In this document: positions 37,759 through 46,985 of the stretch, in pieces
How the letters are laid out: each line of letters begins with the position of its first letter
How positions within the stretch are numbered: position 1 is the first letter of the stretch
Assembly (NCBI GenBank): GCA_000161775.1
Contig: GG704596.1
Location: 2,724,503 to 2,788,502 of the forward strand
DNA: 64,000 nucleotides
Direction: 5' to 3'
Source: Ruegeria lacuscaerulensis ITI-1157
Lineage (GTDB): Bacteria; Pseudomonadota; Alphaproteobacteria; Rhodobacterales; Rhodobacteraceae
Made by a program: the position numbers and the translations under genes
Notes under the pieces: model-generated
What the model was told of the DNA's origin: nothing
Seen by the model: the letters and a program-made list of their open reading frames with translations, nothing else
Database searches by the model: none

Positions 37759-38981
37759 GGTATATCGCGCTCTTGATGCTGCTTCTGTGCCCTGCTCAGG
37801 CTTTGGGGCAAGCAACAGACATCCAGCCCCGCGTCACGATCGAAGTGCCGCCGGATCCGACAATCGTCGGCCAGCCCGCCATCGTTCGCCTGAAGGTTCT
37901 GGTTCCGACCTACATGCCAAATCCGCCGGTCTTTCCATCGCTTGAACAGGAAAATCTTCTGGTACGCCTGCCTGATCGCGCTTCGGGGCCGGTCAGCGAA
38001 AGCGTTGAGGGCGAAACATGGTCCGGGGTTCAGCGCAGCTATCGGCTGTATCCGTTGGCCCCCGGTACGTATGAATTTGCGGCGGCCGAGGTGCAGGTGA
38101 CCTATGCCGATCCCGAAACCAACGATCCCGTTCAGGTCTCGGTTCCCCTGCCCGCCGTTCGCCTGACAGTCGGGATTCCTGACGCAGCCCGGGGATTGGA
38201 TCCCCTGATAATCGCCGACGCGTTCGAACTGTCGCAGGAGATTGAGGGCGATACCAGCCTTCAAACCGGCGACGCGCTGACCCGCACCCTGACGGCAAAG
38301 ATCACTGGAACGACCCCGATCATGATCCCGCCTTTGTTGCCCGATATCGATGACCCATTGTTGCGGGCCTATCCCAATGAGCCCCGATTGACGGAAACCG
38401 AAGACCGGGGCGTTCTGTCCGGCCAACGCACCGACCGCGTGACCTATGTGGCCCAGGACGGCGGTCAGACCCAATTGCCGGCCGTCGAGATCGATTGGTT
38501 CAACCTCAAGACCAACAAGGTTGAAACTGCGCGCGCCGATCCCGTCGACCTCGTTCTTGCACCGCCGCCTTGGCAGCCTCCGGACCGGGAAACGGTTATA
38601 CGTCTGATCGGCTATCTCATAACTGGGATTGCGATATTATGGTTTGTTTTCCGACGGGCAAATCCGGTTCTCAATGCACATTTGGAAGCGGCCAGGCAAC
38701 GTAGGCTGGCCTCTGCAGCGCATGCGTTTTCGGAACTCAAGCAAGCTGTGCGCCAACAAGACTTGGCCCGTGTTTATCAGTCGTTGGAAGGCTGGAAACG
38801 GCGGCTGCCCGACCCGCCAGACACTGCTGAATTCGAGGCTTCGCTGGCAGAAATCGGCGCGTCCAGATATGGCGGCGGTGAACGGCACGCGGAAAACTGG
38901 AGCAAGGTCCGCGATTGCCTTGACCGTATCGCCCGCCCCCCGCGCCACTCTCAAGCCGCCTTGCCTCAGCTCAATCCCTGA
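37755..38981 (+). CDS. BatD-like periplasmic protein
   Basis: 408 residues. A signal peptide (RYIALLMLLLCPAQALGQA) is followed by beta-sandwich repeats such as RVTIEVPPDPTIVGQPAIVR and PLAPGTYEFAAAEVQVTY. One transmembrane helix near residue 280 (VIRLIGYLITGIAILWFVF) leads to a cytoplasmic tail. This is the BatD layout, the last gene of the operon, overlapping the previous stop by four bases. No terminator is evident in the following 260 bases. Confidence 0.85.
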   Translation: MRYIALLMLLLCPAQALGQATDIQPRVTIEVPPDPTIVGQPAIVRLKVLVPTYMPNPPVFPSLEQENLLVRLPDRASGPVSESVEGETWSGVQRSYRLYPLAPGTYEFAAAEVQVTYADPETNDPVQVSVPLPAVRLTVGIPDAARGLDPLIIADAFELSQEIEGDTSLQTGDALTRTLTAKITGTTPIMIPPLLPDIDDPLLRAYPNEPRLTETEDRGVLSGQRTDRVTYVAQDGGQTQLPAVEIDWFNLKTNKVETARADPVDLVLAPPPWQPPDRETVIRLIGYLITGIAILWFVFRRANPVLNAHLEAARQRRLASAAHAFSELKQAVRQQDLARVYQSLEGWKRRLPDPPDTAEFEASLAEIGASRYGGGERHAENWSKVRDCLDRIARPPRHSQAALPQLNP

Positions 38982-39241
38982 CGCGGTTACATCCCACTTA
39001 CCCTACGTCAACCAAATTGGAGCCAAATCCCAAGGCGCGATCTTCGAACATAAGTTTTTTTTTCGATTGGTCTTTGTGATAGTTTTCAATTGCCTAAAGG
39101 GTCTTGTCTTGATTCCCCCTTTTTGCCGAACCGCCTGACCTGCGAAGGGCGTGTTGAATGATTAATGGATCGGGGAGCGCATTTCCCCCCTTTCGACTTT
39201 CATGCAAGGCCGTTTTTGCCTGATCATATAAGGAGAAAAAG

Positions 39242-40858
39242 ATGTCATCACAGGGAAATTTAACGCATCTATGGCGCAGAGGGTTGCGGCGATTGGCCGT
39301 GGCCTCGGTGTCTCTTGCGCTGGTCGCGCCGGCCTGGGCGCAGGAGCAGAAGCCGAACATTCTTGTAATCTGGGGAGATGACGTCGGACAATCGAACATC
39401 TCGGCCTATACGATGGGCCTGATGGGATATCGTACCCCGAACATCGACAAGATTGCCGCAGATGGCATGCTGTTTACCGATTACTACGGTGAGCAATCCT
39501 GTACCGCTGGCCGTTCCTCATTCATCATGGGTCAATCCGTTTTCCGCACGGGTCTGTCCAAGGTGGGGCTGCCGGGCGCCAAGGAAGGCATGCAGGAAGA
39601 AGACCCCACCATCGCGGGCCTTTTGAAGGCCGAAGGCTATGTCACGGGCCAGTTCGGCAAGAACCACCTGGGCGATCGGGATGAACATTTGCCGACAAAC
39701 CACGGGTTTGACGAGTTTTTCGGCAACCTCTATCACCTGAATGCCGAAGAGGAACCCGAGAACGAAGACTATCCCGGCGACGCGGTTCTGCCCGATGGCC
39801 GCACCTTCCGCGAGGCGTTCGGCCCCCGCGGCGTCATCAAGTCCAAGTCTGACGGAACGATCGAAGATACCGGTCCGCTGTCCAAAAAGCGGATGGAAAC
39901 CGTGGATGAGGAAACCGTGGCCGCAGCCATCGATTTCATGAAGCGGGCCAACGAACAGGGCACGCCGTTCTTTGTCTGGTGGTCCGGCACACGCATGCAC
40001 TTCCGCACCCATGTGAAGGATGAAATGCGCCAGAAGGCTGATGAAATTGCCGGGCGTCATCTGGATGAATACCAGGCCGGCATGATCGAGCACGACATGC
40101 ATGTCGGTGAACTGCTGGCGGCGCTAGAGGAAATGGGAATCGCCGACAATACCATCGTGCAATATTCCACCGACAACGGCCCCCACATGAACACCTGGCC
40201 CGATGCGGCCATGACGCCGTTCTGGGGCGAGAAGAACACCCAGTGGGAAGGCGCCTGGCGGGTTCCGGCAATGGTGCGCTGGCCGGGTCACATCCAGCCG
40301 GGATCGGTGTCGAACGAGATCGTGCATCACATGGATTGGCTGCCCACCTTCCTGGCGGCGGCCGGCAACGAGTCGATCAAGGAAGACCTTCTTGATGGCG
40401 TCACCGTGGCCGAAGTCGGCGGTGGACGCGAATATCGCGTGCATCTGGACGGTTACAACATCCTGCCGATGCTGACCGGCGAGACCGCCGAGAGCCCGCG
40501 CAAGGAGATCTTCTACTTCACCGATGACGGCGACCTTGCGGCGCTTCGCTATGGCGACTGGAAGATCACTTTTCTCGAGCAGAAGGCATGGGGCACGTTC
40601 CGCGCCTGGATGGAGCCTCTGACACCACTGCGCGTTCCGCTGATCACGAACCTGCGGCGCGACCCCTACGAGCGCGCCTATCGCACGTCGAACACCTATT
40701 ACGACTGGATGATTGACCGCGCCTACATGCTGGTGCCGGCGCAGCAGTACGTGGCCCAGTTCCTTGAAACCTTCAAGGAATATCCACCGCGTCAGGAAGC
40801 GGCGTCCTTCAGCCTGGACAAGGTGATGGAGATGATGCTGACGCCGACCAACAACTGA
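39242..40858 (+). CDS. Secreted arylsulfatase
   Basis: 538 residues with a signal peptide cut near AWA (residue 33). Metal ligands appear in ILVIWGDDVGQ. The formylglycine site is CTAGRSSF (Cys87 in the C-x-A-x-R form), so activation by a formylglycine-generating enzyme is expected. Later motifs GQFGKNHLGDRDEHLPTNHG and TDNGPHMNTWPDA complete the active site. It hydrolyses sulfate esters. An excellent RBS (AAGGAG) precedes the ATG. The substrate is unknown; marine roseobacters use such enzymes on sulfated algal products or choline-O-sulfate-like compounds. Confidence 0.93.
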   Translation: MSSQGNLTHLWRRGLRRLAVASVSLALVAPAWAQEQKPNILVIWGDDVGQSNISAYTMGLMGYRTPNIDKIAADGMLFTDYYGEQSCTAGRSSFIMGQSVFRTGLSKVGLPGAKEGMQEEDPTIAGLLKAEGYVTGQFGKNHLGDRDEHLPTNHGFDEFFGNLYHLNAEEEPENEDYPGDAVLPDGRTFREAFGPRGVIKSKSDGTIEDTGPLSKKRMETVDEETVAAAIDFMKRANEQGTPFFVWWSGTRMHFRTHVKDEMRQKADEIAGRHLDEYQAGMIEHDMHVGELLAALEEMGIADNTIVQYSTDNGPHMNTWPDAAMTPFWGEKNTQWEGAWRVPAMVRWPGHIQPGSVSNEIVHHMDWLPTFLAAAGNESIKEDLLDGVTVAEVGGGREYRVHLDGYNILPMLTGETAESPRKEIFYFTDDGDLAALRYGDWKITFLEQKAWGTFRAWMEPLTPLRVPLITNLRRDPYERAYRTSNTYYDWMIDRAYMLVPAQQYVAQFLETFKEYPPRQEAASFSLDKVMEMMLTPTNN

Positions 40859-40933
40859 TCTTGGTCGGATTTGCGATCGGGGGTCGCTGGCTTGAACGGC
40901 GACCCTCATTCTATTGCACTGAAAGGATATCTC

Positions 40934-41908
40934 ATGCTTCGGCAGCTTGTTTCGGCCACCCTTCTTGCGCTTCCGGCAGGTCTTGCGGCCGACCCCTTGC
41001 CCAGTTGGACCAACACCCCTGCGAAAGAGCGGATCATCGCCTTCGTGGAGACGGTCACGACGCCGGGCACGGATGAATATGTCATCCCGGCCGACCGGGT
41101 GGCCGTGTTCGACAATGACGGAACGTTGTGGGCGGAACAGCCCGTCTATTTCCAGTTCATCTATGCCATGGATGAACTGGCCGAGATGGCGCAGGACGAC
41201 CCGTCGATCCTGACCACGCCGGCGTTGGAAGCGGCGGCCAAGGGCGACGCCGAGACCGTTTTGAAGGGCGGTGAGGACGCCCTGATCGAAGTCGTCAGCG
41301 CCACGCATTCGGGCCTCAGCGTCGACGCGTTCCAGGCGTCCGTCGCCGAATGGTTCCAGACCGAGCGCCATCCCCAAACCGGGCTGGCCTATGACCAGAT
41401 GACCTATCAGCCCATGGTCGAGTTGCTCAGATACCTGCGCGACGAAGGTTTTTCCACTTACATCGTTTCGGGGGGCGGGCTGCATTTCATGCGTGTCTTC
41501 ACCGAAGACGCCTATGGGATTCCGCCCAACAAGGTTCTGGGAACCTATGCCGAGAGCACCTATGAACTGGTGGATGGCATCCCCACGATCATGAAGGCGC
41601 CTGCGCTGGCGTTCATCGACGACAAGGAGGGAAAGCCCATCAACATCGAACGCTCGATCGGGAAACGCCCGATCATGGCGGTCGGAAACTCGGATGGTGA
41701 TTTCGCAATGCTCGAATGGACCACCGCCGGGGACGGGCCGCGGATGGGTGTTCTGATCCATCACACCGACGCCGAACGGGAATGGGCCTATGACCGCGAC
41801 AGCCACATCGGGCGGCTTGTCGACGGGCTGGACAAAGGCCCGGAAATGGGCTGGGTTATCGTGGACATGGCCAAGGACTGGTCCCGGGTTTTCACCGGAT
41901 CGAACTGA
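40934..41908 (+). CDS. Secreted HAD-family phosphatase
   Basis: 324 residues from the ATG at 40934 (AAAGGAT upstream). A signal peptide (LRQLVSATLLALPAGLAA) leads to the HAD motif I VAVFDNDGTLW (nucleophile Asp60, Asp62). Motif II is in YIVSGGGLHFMRVF, and the Lys and acidic motif IV are in RPIMAVGNSDGDFAM. It resembles phosphoserine-phosphatase-like HAD enzymes but is exported. It follows the sulfatase by 75 bases on the same strand, so the two may be used together on sulfated and phosphorylated organic matter; that is inference. Confidence 0.87.
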   Translation: MLRQLVSATLLALPAGLAADPLPSWTNTPAKERIIAFVETVTTPGTDEYVIPADRVAVFDNDGTLWAEQPVYFQFIYAMDELAEMAQDDPSILTTPALEAAAKGDAETVLKGGEDALIEVVSATHSGLSVDAFQASVAEWFQTERHPQTGLAYDQMTYQPMVELLRYLRDEGFSTYIVSGGGLHFMRVFTEDAYGIPPNKVLGTYAESTYELVDGIPTIMKAPALAFIDDKEGKPINIERSIGKRPIMAVGNSDGDFAMLEWTTAGDGPRMGVLIHHTDAEREWAYDRDSHIGRLVDGLDKGPEMGWVIVDMAKDWSRVFTGSN

Positions 41909-41929
41909 AACGAGGAAGGGTTGCCCCCC

Positions 41930-43342
41930 ATGTGGACATTCATCGCCTCGCTGTCGGTCTTCGCCGTCTACGGCGTCGCGGTGTTCTTCTCGGTGCGGGC
42001 GGCGCAGACGGCGCGCACGCCGCAAGGGGCCGTCGGGTGGGCGGTGTTTCTGCTTTCCGCGCCCTTTCTGGCGGTTCCGCTGTACCTGTTTCTCGGCCAT
42101 CACCGGTTTCGCGGCTATCGCATCGCCCGCAAGGAAAGCGAACGCGTTGTCGAAGGCATTCGCGCCTTTTCCGACGCCGCCAAACCCGAGTCCACCGGCC
42201 TTTCGATCAATCCAAAGCCGTTCGAAGCCCTGGCCCACCTGCCCGTCTGTCGTGGCAACAGCATGGACCTGCTGATCGATGGCGAGGCGACCTTCGAGGC
42301 GATCTTCGCCGCGATCGATCAGGCGAAAAAATATGCTCTGATCCAGTTCTACATCGTGCGCGACGATGCGCTTGGGCTGGAACTCCAAGAGAAACTGATC
42401 GACGCCGCCAGCCGTGGCGTGCATGTCCGCTTCATGACCGACGCGGTCGGCAGCTATGGCCTGCCCTCGGCCTATCTGGAGGAACTGCGCGAGGCCGGCG
42501 TGGATGTGGCAGACCCGAATGACCAGCGCGGCCCGAAATTCAGGTTCCAGCTGAATTACCGCAACCACCGCAAGACCGTGATCGTCGATGGCGAAATTGG
42601 CTTCATCGGCGGCCACAATGTCGGCATCGAGTATCTGGGCCAGGACCCCGAATTCGGCCGCTGGCGCGACACCCACATCCGGATGACGGGCCATATCGTG
42701 CGCCAGTTGCAGTTGATCTTCACCGAAGACTGGCACTGGGCCCGCGGCGAAGACCTGATCGATCTGCTGGACTGGGCCGGCAGCGAATCCGACCGGAACA
42801 TGAACGCTCTGCTGGTGGCGACCGGGCCCGGGGACGACACGGAAACCGGGGCGATGATGTTCTTCGCCGCGATTGCCGCGGCGACCGACCGCGTGTGGAT
42901 CGCATCGCCCTATTTCGTGCCCGACATCGACATCATGGCCGCGCTGCAGAATGCCGCTCTGCGGGGCGTCGACGTGCGCATCCTGGTGCCCGACGTGATC
43001 GACCATCGCCTGCCCTGGCTGGCGGCCTTCGCCTATTTCGACGAGATCCGCGACTGCGGCGTGCGTGTTCTGCGCTATACTGACGGATTCATGCATCAAA
43101 AGGCCTTCGTGGTCGATGACACGCTGGCCGCCGTCGGAACCACCAATCTCGACAACCGTTCGTTCCGGCTGAACTTCGAGGCGATGGCCCTTTTCTTCGA
43201 CAAACGCGCGGCCGAGGCCGTGGCCGACATGCTGCGCACCGATTTCGAAAACAGCTATGAGCTGACGCGCAGGCTGATCCAGCAGCCGCCGCATATCCGC
43301 CACGGGGCGCCGCTGGCCCGCCTGTTCGCCCCCATCCTCTAG
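41930..43342 (+). CDS. cls: Cardiolipin synthase (phospholipase D superfamily)
   Basis: 470 residues from the ATG at 41930 (GAGGAAGG at a good distance; a TTG at 41921 is too close to it). Two N-terminal transmembrane helices (TFIASLSVFAVYGVAVFF, VFLLSAPFLAVPLYLF) precede two HKD catalytic motifs, HRKTVIVDGEIGFIGGHN and HQKAFVVDDTLAAVGTTNLD. The enzyme makes cardiolipin from two phosphatidylglycerols at the inner membrane. Its stop codon overlaps the convergent K+ channel gene through the palindrome CTAG. Confidence 0.92.
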   Translation: MWTFIASLSVFAVYGVAVFFSVRAAQTARTPQGAVGWAVFLLSAPFLAVPLYLFLGHHRFRGYRIARKESERVVEGIRAFSDAAKPESTGLSINPKPFEALAHLPVCRGNSMDLLIDGEATFEAIFAAIDQAKKYALIQFYIVRDDALGLELQEKLIDAASRGVHVRFMTDAVGSYGLPSAYLEELREAGVDVADPNDQRGPKFRFQLNYRNHRKTVIVDGEIGFIGGHNVGIEYLGQDPEFGRWRDTHIRMTGHIVRQLQLIFTEDWHWARGEDLIDLLDWAGSESDRNMNALLVATGPGDDTETGAMMFFAAIAAATDRVWIASPYFVPDIDIMAALQNAALRGVDVRILVPDVIDHRLPWLAAFAYFDEIRDCGVRVLRYTDGFMHQKAFVVDDTLAAVGTTNLDNRSFRLNFEAMALFFDKRAAEAVADMLRTDFENSYELTRRLIQQPPHIRHGAPLARLFAPIL

Positions 43343-43773
43343 GGGTTCAGGTGTTCCTCGAACATCCGTGTCATCAACGCGACCAGAAAGGCCGTGGAAA
43401 GGCCAAAGGCCAGTAGCCCGGTCACGGATGCAAAAGCGCCGAATATGCGCAATCCTTCCCCCAGAACGATGTCGCCGTAGCCCAGCGTGGTGAAGGTCAC
43501 CAACGAGAAATACAGCGCCGAGTTCCAGTCGGGCAACACGTCGCCCAGCACCCAGACCACCGCCCAGATCCAGACCTGAACCGTGTGCGCCGCGACGATC
43601 ACGCCCAGGGAAAAGGCGATCGGTCCGGCGGTGCGCAGGATGCGGCTGCTGTTCTGCCAGTTTTCGTCCAGCCGGCGCAGCACCAGAACGCACCAGGTCA
43701 GCAACCCGATCTCGATCAGGAAACACAGCCCCAGATAGAAGCTGCCCCAAAGGATCTGTTGCAGCAATGTCAT
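43339..43773 (-). CDS. Two-transmembrane potassium channel protein
   Basis: 144 residues from the ATG at 43773 (GGAG seven bases upstream). Hydrophobic segments near the N terminus, mid-protein and C terminus surround the K+ selectivity filter YFSLVTFTTLGYGD, followed by the last helix ASVTGLLAFGLSTAFLVAL. It is of the Ion_trans_2 type with no cytoplasmic RCK domain. The gene is convergent with cls. Confidence 0.88.
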   Translation of the reverse strand: MTLLQQILWGSFYLGLCFLIEIGLLTWCVLVLRRLDENWQNSSRILRTAGPIAFSLGVIVAAHTVQVWIWAVVWVLGDVLPDWNSALYFSLVTFTTLGYGDIVLGEGLRIFGAFASVTGLLAFGLSTAFLVALMTRMFEEHLNP

Positions 43774-43920
43774 GTCTCGCTCCGGCATTCGTCCACCCCG
43801 AACCCGAAGAATGACGGCATCACACGCTGGGGACAAGGGGCGTCAGGGTGCGGCCAAATGCACGCGCAAGGTTCGGGCACTGGACACCGGCGCCGCGTGC
43901 CGCACATTCTGGGGCGAAGT

Positions 43921-44583
43921 ATGACAGGCCCTGACATGTTGCTGGAATTTCAAGATATCCACAAAACCTATCCCGGCGGGCGCCCGGTTCTGAACGGTGT
44001 CTCGCTGTCGCTGGATCAGGGGCAGACCCTCGCCCTGACCGGTGAAAGCGGCAGCGGCAAGAGCACGCTGCTGAACCTCGCGGCCACCCTCGACCGGTTC
44101 GACAGCGGAGAAATCCTTCTGGATGGCACCGCCTTGTCGCGGCTCGGCGACGCCGACCGCGCGGCGCTGCGCCGGACGCATGTTGCGCTGGTGTTCCAGC
44201 AGTTCAACCTGATCCCGTCGCTGACCGTCGGGCAGAACCTGTCGTTCCATGCGCGGCTGGCCGGCCGGCATGATCCAGACTGGGAGGCACATCTGACTGG
44301 CCGGCTGGGGCTGTCCGACCTGCTTGACCGCCACCCCGAGAGCCTGTCTGGCGGGCAGCAGCAAAGGGTGGCGATCGGGCGCGCCCTGGCAGTTCGGCCC
44401 AAGCTGTTGCTGGCCGATGAGCCCACCGGCAACCTTGACGAGACCGCCAGCGCCACCGTTCTGGATCTGATGCTGGCGCTGGTTGCGGAAACCGGCGCCG
44501 CGCTGCTGCTGGTCACGCATTCCCACGCCATCGCGGCGCGCCTCGACCGGCAGGCCCACCTGACCAACGGCCGCATCGCATGA
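43921..44583 (+). CDS. ABC transporter ATP-binding protein (AttE-like)
   Basis: 220 residues from the ATG at 43921 (GGGGCGAAG upstream). Walker A is LTGESGSGKSTLLNL, signature LSGGQQQRVAIGRALA and Walker B LLLADEPTGNLDE. It is in the MacB/LolD-like group that partners with FtsX-type permeases. It overlaps the permease gene by four bases. Confidence 0.92.
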   Translation: MTGPDMLLEFQDIHKTYPGGRPVLNGVSLSLDQGQTLALTGESGSGKSTLLNLAATLDRFDSGEILLDGTALSRLGDADRAALRRTHVALVFQQFNLIPSLTVGQNLSFHARLAGRHDPDWEAHLTGRLGLSDLLDRHPESLSGGQQQRVAIGRALAVRPKLLLADEPTGNLDETASATVLDLMLALVAETGAALLLVTHSHAIAARLDRQAHLTNGRIA

Positions 44584-46985
44584 TCGGCACCGTCCTACAG
44601 GCGCTGTGGTCGCATTGGCGCTGGCACAGGGTGCAATTGGCAACCCTGCTGACCGGAATCGCCCTGGCGACCGGGTTGTGGTCGGCCGTCCAAGCCATAA
44701 ACGCCGAGGCGCGCGCCAGCTATGACCGGGCCAATTTGCAGTTGGGGCTGGGGCAACTGGACGAGTTGATCCATCCCTCGGGGCGCATTCCGTTGGAAAC
44801 CTACGTCGCGCTGCGCCGTTCCGGCTGGCAGGTCGCCGCGGTTCTGGACGGCCGGTTCGACGCGGGCGGACGATCCGTGCGCCTGATGGGGGTCGATATG
44901 GTCACCTACCCGGCCCTGCCCGCGCTGACCGACACCCAAGGCAATCCCCCCGACCCCGCGATCGTTCTGACGGCGCCCGGCCGCCTGTTCGCGCCACCGG
45001 ACCTGGCCGCGCAACTTGCAGCTGACCCGGACCTGCCGCCGATCATTGCCAGCACCGCCCTGCCGCCGGGGCTGGTGCTGACGGATATCGGAACAGCTGA
45101 AACACTGCTGGATCTCTCGGGCAGCCTGACCCGGTTGCTGGTGCTGCCGGAACAACCACGCGCGATCCCGCCATTGGATCAGGTGGCGCCGGATCTGCGC
45201 CGCCAGGCACCCGAGGGCCGCATCGATACGGCCCGGCTGACCGACAGCTTTCACCTGAACCTTTCGGCCTTCGGGCTGTTGTCCTTTGCAGTAGGTTTGT
45301 TCATCGTACACGGCACGGTCGGTCTGGCATTCGCGCAGCGGCGCGGCATGTTTCGGACCCTGCGCGCATTGGGGGTGCCGCTGGTTACCCTGTCGCAGCT
45401 GGTGCTGGCCGAACTGGTTGTCTTTGCCCTGTTGGGCGGCGCGCTGGGCCTGGTTCTGGGGCATCTGCTGGCCGGCGCGCTGTTGCCAGACGTGGCCGCC
45501 ACTCTGCGCGGGTTGTACGGCGCACCGGTCCAAGGGCAACTGCATCTGCGCCTCGAATGGGTGGCCGCCGGGCTGGCGATGGCCGTGGGCGGAACGCTGC
45601 TGGCCAGTGGGCAGGCTTTGTGGCGGCTGGCCAGACTGCCGTTGTTGTCGGCACCCGGCGTGCAGGCGTGGCGCGGTAAATCCGGCCACCGTGCCAGCGC
45701 CATCTCAGGCGGGTTGGTATGCGCGGCGGGTGTCGCCGCGTTTGCCATGTTCGACGGGCTGGTGGCGGGCTTTGTCCTTCTGGGCGGCGTCCTGACGGGC
45801 AGCGCGCTGGTTCTGCCGCTGCTGTTGTCGGTCACCTTGGGCTTTTTTGCCCGGCGCGCGAAAAAACCGGTGACGCAGTGGCTCTGGGCCGACATGCAGG
45901 CGCAACTTCCGGGGCTGTCTCTGGCGTTGATGGCGCTACTTTTGGCGCTTGCGGCCAATATCGGTGTGGGCACGATGGTGTCCAGCTTTCGCCTGACCTT
46001 TCTTGGTTGGCTCGATCAGCGGTTGGTGTCGGAACTGTATGTAACCGCGGAAAACTCGGAACAAGGGCGGCGGATCGAGGCCTGGCTGGAACCGCGCGCC
46101 GATGCGGTTCTGCCGATCCGCAATGTTGAACTGGCCCACGAAACCGGCCCGCTGTTCCTGTATGGCATCGTCGATCACCCGACCTACCGCGAAAACTGGC
46201 CGCTGATCGCCGCCGCTCCGAATGTCTGGGACACCGTCCGGCAGCGCCAGGGCATCCTGATCAACGAGCAACTGGCCCGCCGCGCCGATCTGTGGCCCGG
46301 AGACCGTCTTACCCTGGCGCCCGGAAACACGCTGACGGTTGCGGGTGTCTATTCCGACTACGGCAACCCGACTGGCCAGGCCATCGTGGCCATGGATCTG
46401 TTCGACGAGATCGCGCCCGAAGCCGACAACCGTCGGTTCGGTGTACGCATCGACCCCGCGCGGGCGGAGCAGTTGGCCGAGGCATTGCGCGCGCAGTTCG
46501 ATCTCGGCCCCGGTGCCGTCGTGCCTCAGGCCGCCGTCAAGGCGCAGTCTCGCGCGATCTTCGAAAAGACATTCGTCGTGACCTCGGCCCTGAACGTTCT
46601 GACCTTGGGCGTTGCGGGCTTTGCCATATTCACCAGCCTGCTGACGCTGTGGACACAACGCCTGCCCCAGATCGCTCCGGTCTGGGCGCTGGGCCTGACC
46701 CGATCGCGGCTGGCTGCGCTGGAATTGCTGCGCAGCCTGGTGCTGGCCACCCTGGCCGCCTGCCTCGCCCTGCCTTTGGGCCTGTTGCTGGCCTTGATCC
46801 TGTTGGAGGTCATCAACGTTCAGGCCTTTGGTTGGCGCCTGCCGATGTTCTTGTTCCCGTCGGACTGGATGCAGCTTTTCATTCTGACGGCCATCGCCGC
46901 CCTGCTGGCCGCCGCCCTGCCCGCGTGGCGATTGCGCCGCGTTCCACCCGCCGATCTGCTGAGGGTTTTTGCCAATGAGCGTTAA
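44580..46985 (+). CDS. FtsX-like ABC permease (AttF/AttG-like)
   Basis: 801 residues in one chain, about ten transmembrane segments, with two FtsX/MacB-type permease halves and large periplasmic loops. The halves are seen as LLSFAVGLFIVHGTVGLAFA in the first and FAIFTSLLTLWTQRLPQIAP in the second. It likely extracts or moves a lipid or lipoprotein-like substrate across the inner membrane. It overlaps attH by 11 bases. The tandem permease halves correspond to AttF plus AttG fused, as in many alphaproteobacteria. Confidence 0.9.
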   Translation: MIGTVLQALWSHWRWHRVQLATLLTGIALATGLWSAVQAINAEARASYDRANLQLGLGQLDELIHPSGRIPLETYVALRRSGWQVAAVLDGRFDAGGRSVRLMGVDMVTYPALPALTDTQGNPPDPAIVLTAPGRLFAPPDLAAQLAADPDLPPIIASTALPPGLVLTDIGTAETLLDLSGSLTRLLVLPEQPRAIPPLDQVAPDLRRQAPEGRIDTARLTDSFHLNLSAFGLLSFAVGLFIVHGTVGLAFAQRRGMFRTLRALGVPLVTLSQLVLAELVVFALLGGALGLVLGHLLAGALLPDVAATLRGLYGAPVQGQLHLRLEWVAAGLAMAVGGTLLASGQALWRLARLPLLSAPGVQAWRGKSGHRASAISGGLVCAAGVAAFAMFDGLVAGFVLLGGVLTGSALVLPLLLSVTLGFFARRAKKPVTQWLWADMQAQLPGLSLALMALLLALAANIGVGTMVSSFRLTFLGWLDQRLVSELYVTAENSEQGRRIEAWLEPRADAVLPIRNVELAHETGPLFLYGIVDHPTYRENWPLIAAAPNVWDTVRQRQGILINEQLARRADLWPGDRLTLAPGNTLTVAGVYSDYGNPTGQAIVAMDLFDEIAPEADNRRFGVRIDPARAEQLAEALRAQFDLGPGAVVPQAAVKAQSRAIFEKTFVVTSALNVLTLGVAGFAIFTSLLTLWTQRLPQIAPVWALGLTRSRLAALELLRSLVLATLAACLALPLGLLLALILLEVINVQAFGWRLPMFLFPSDWMQLFILTAIAALLAAALPAWRLRRVPPADLLRVFANER

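Noticed and set aside
40124..43750. 1208-codon minus-strand frame over sulfatase, HAD phosphatase and cls
   Set aside because: It covers three clear plus-strand genes and shows no domain of its own.
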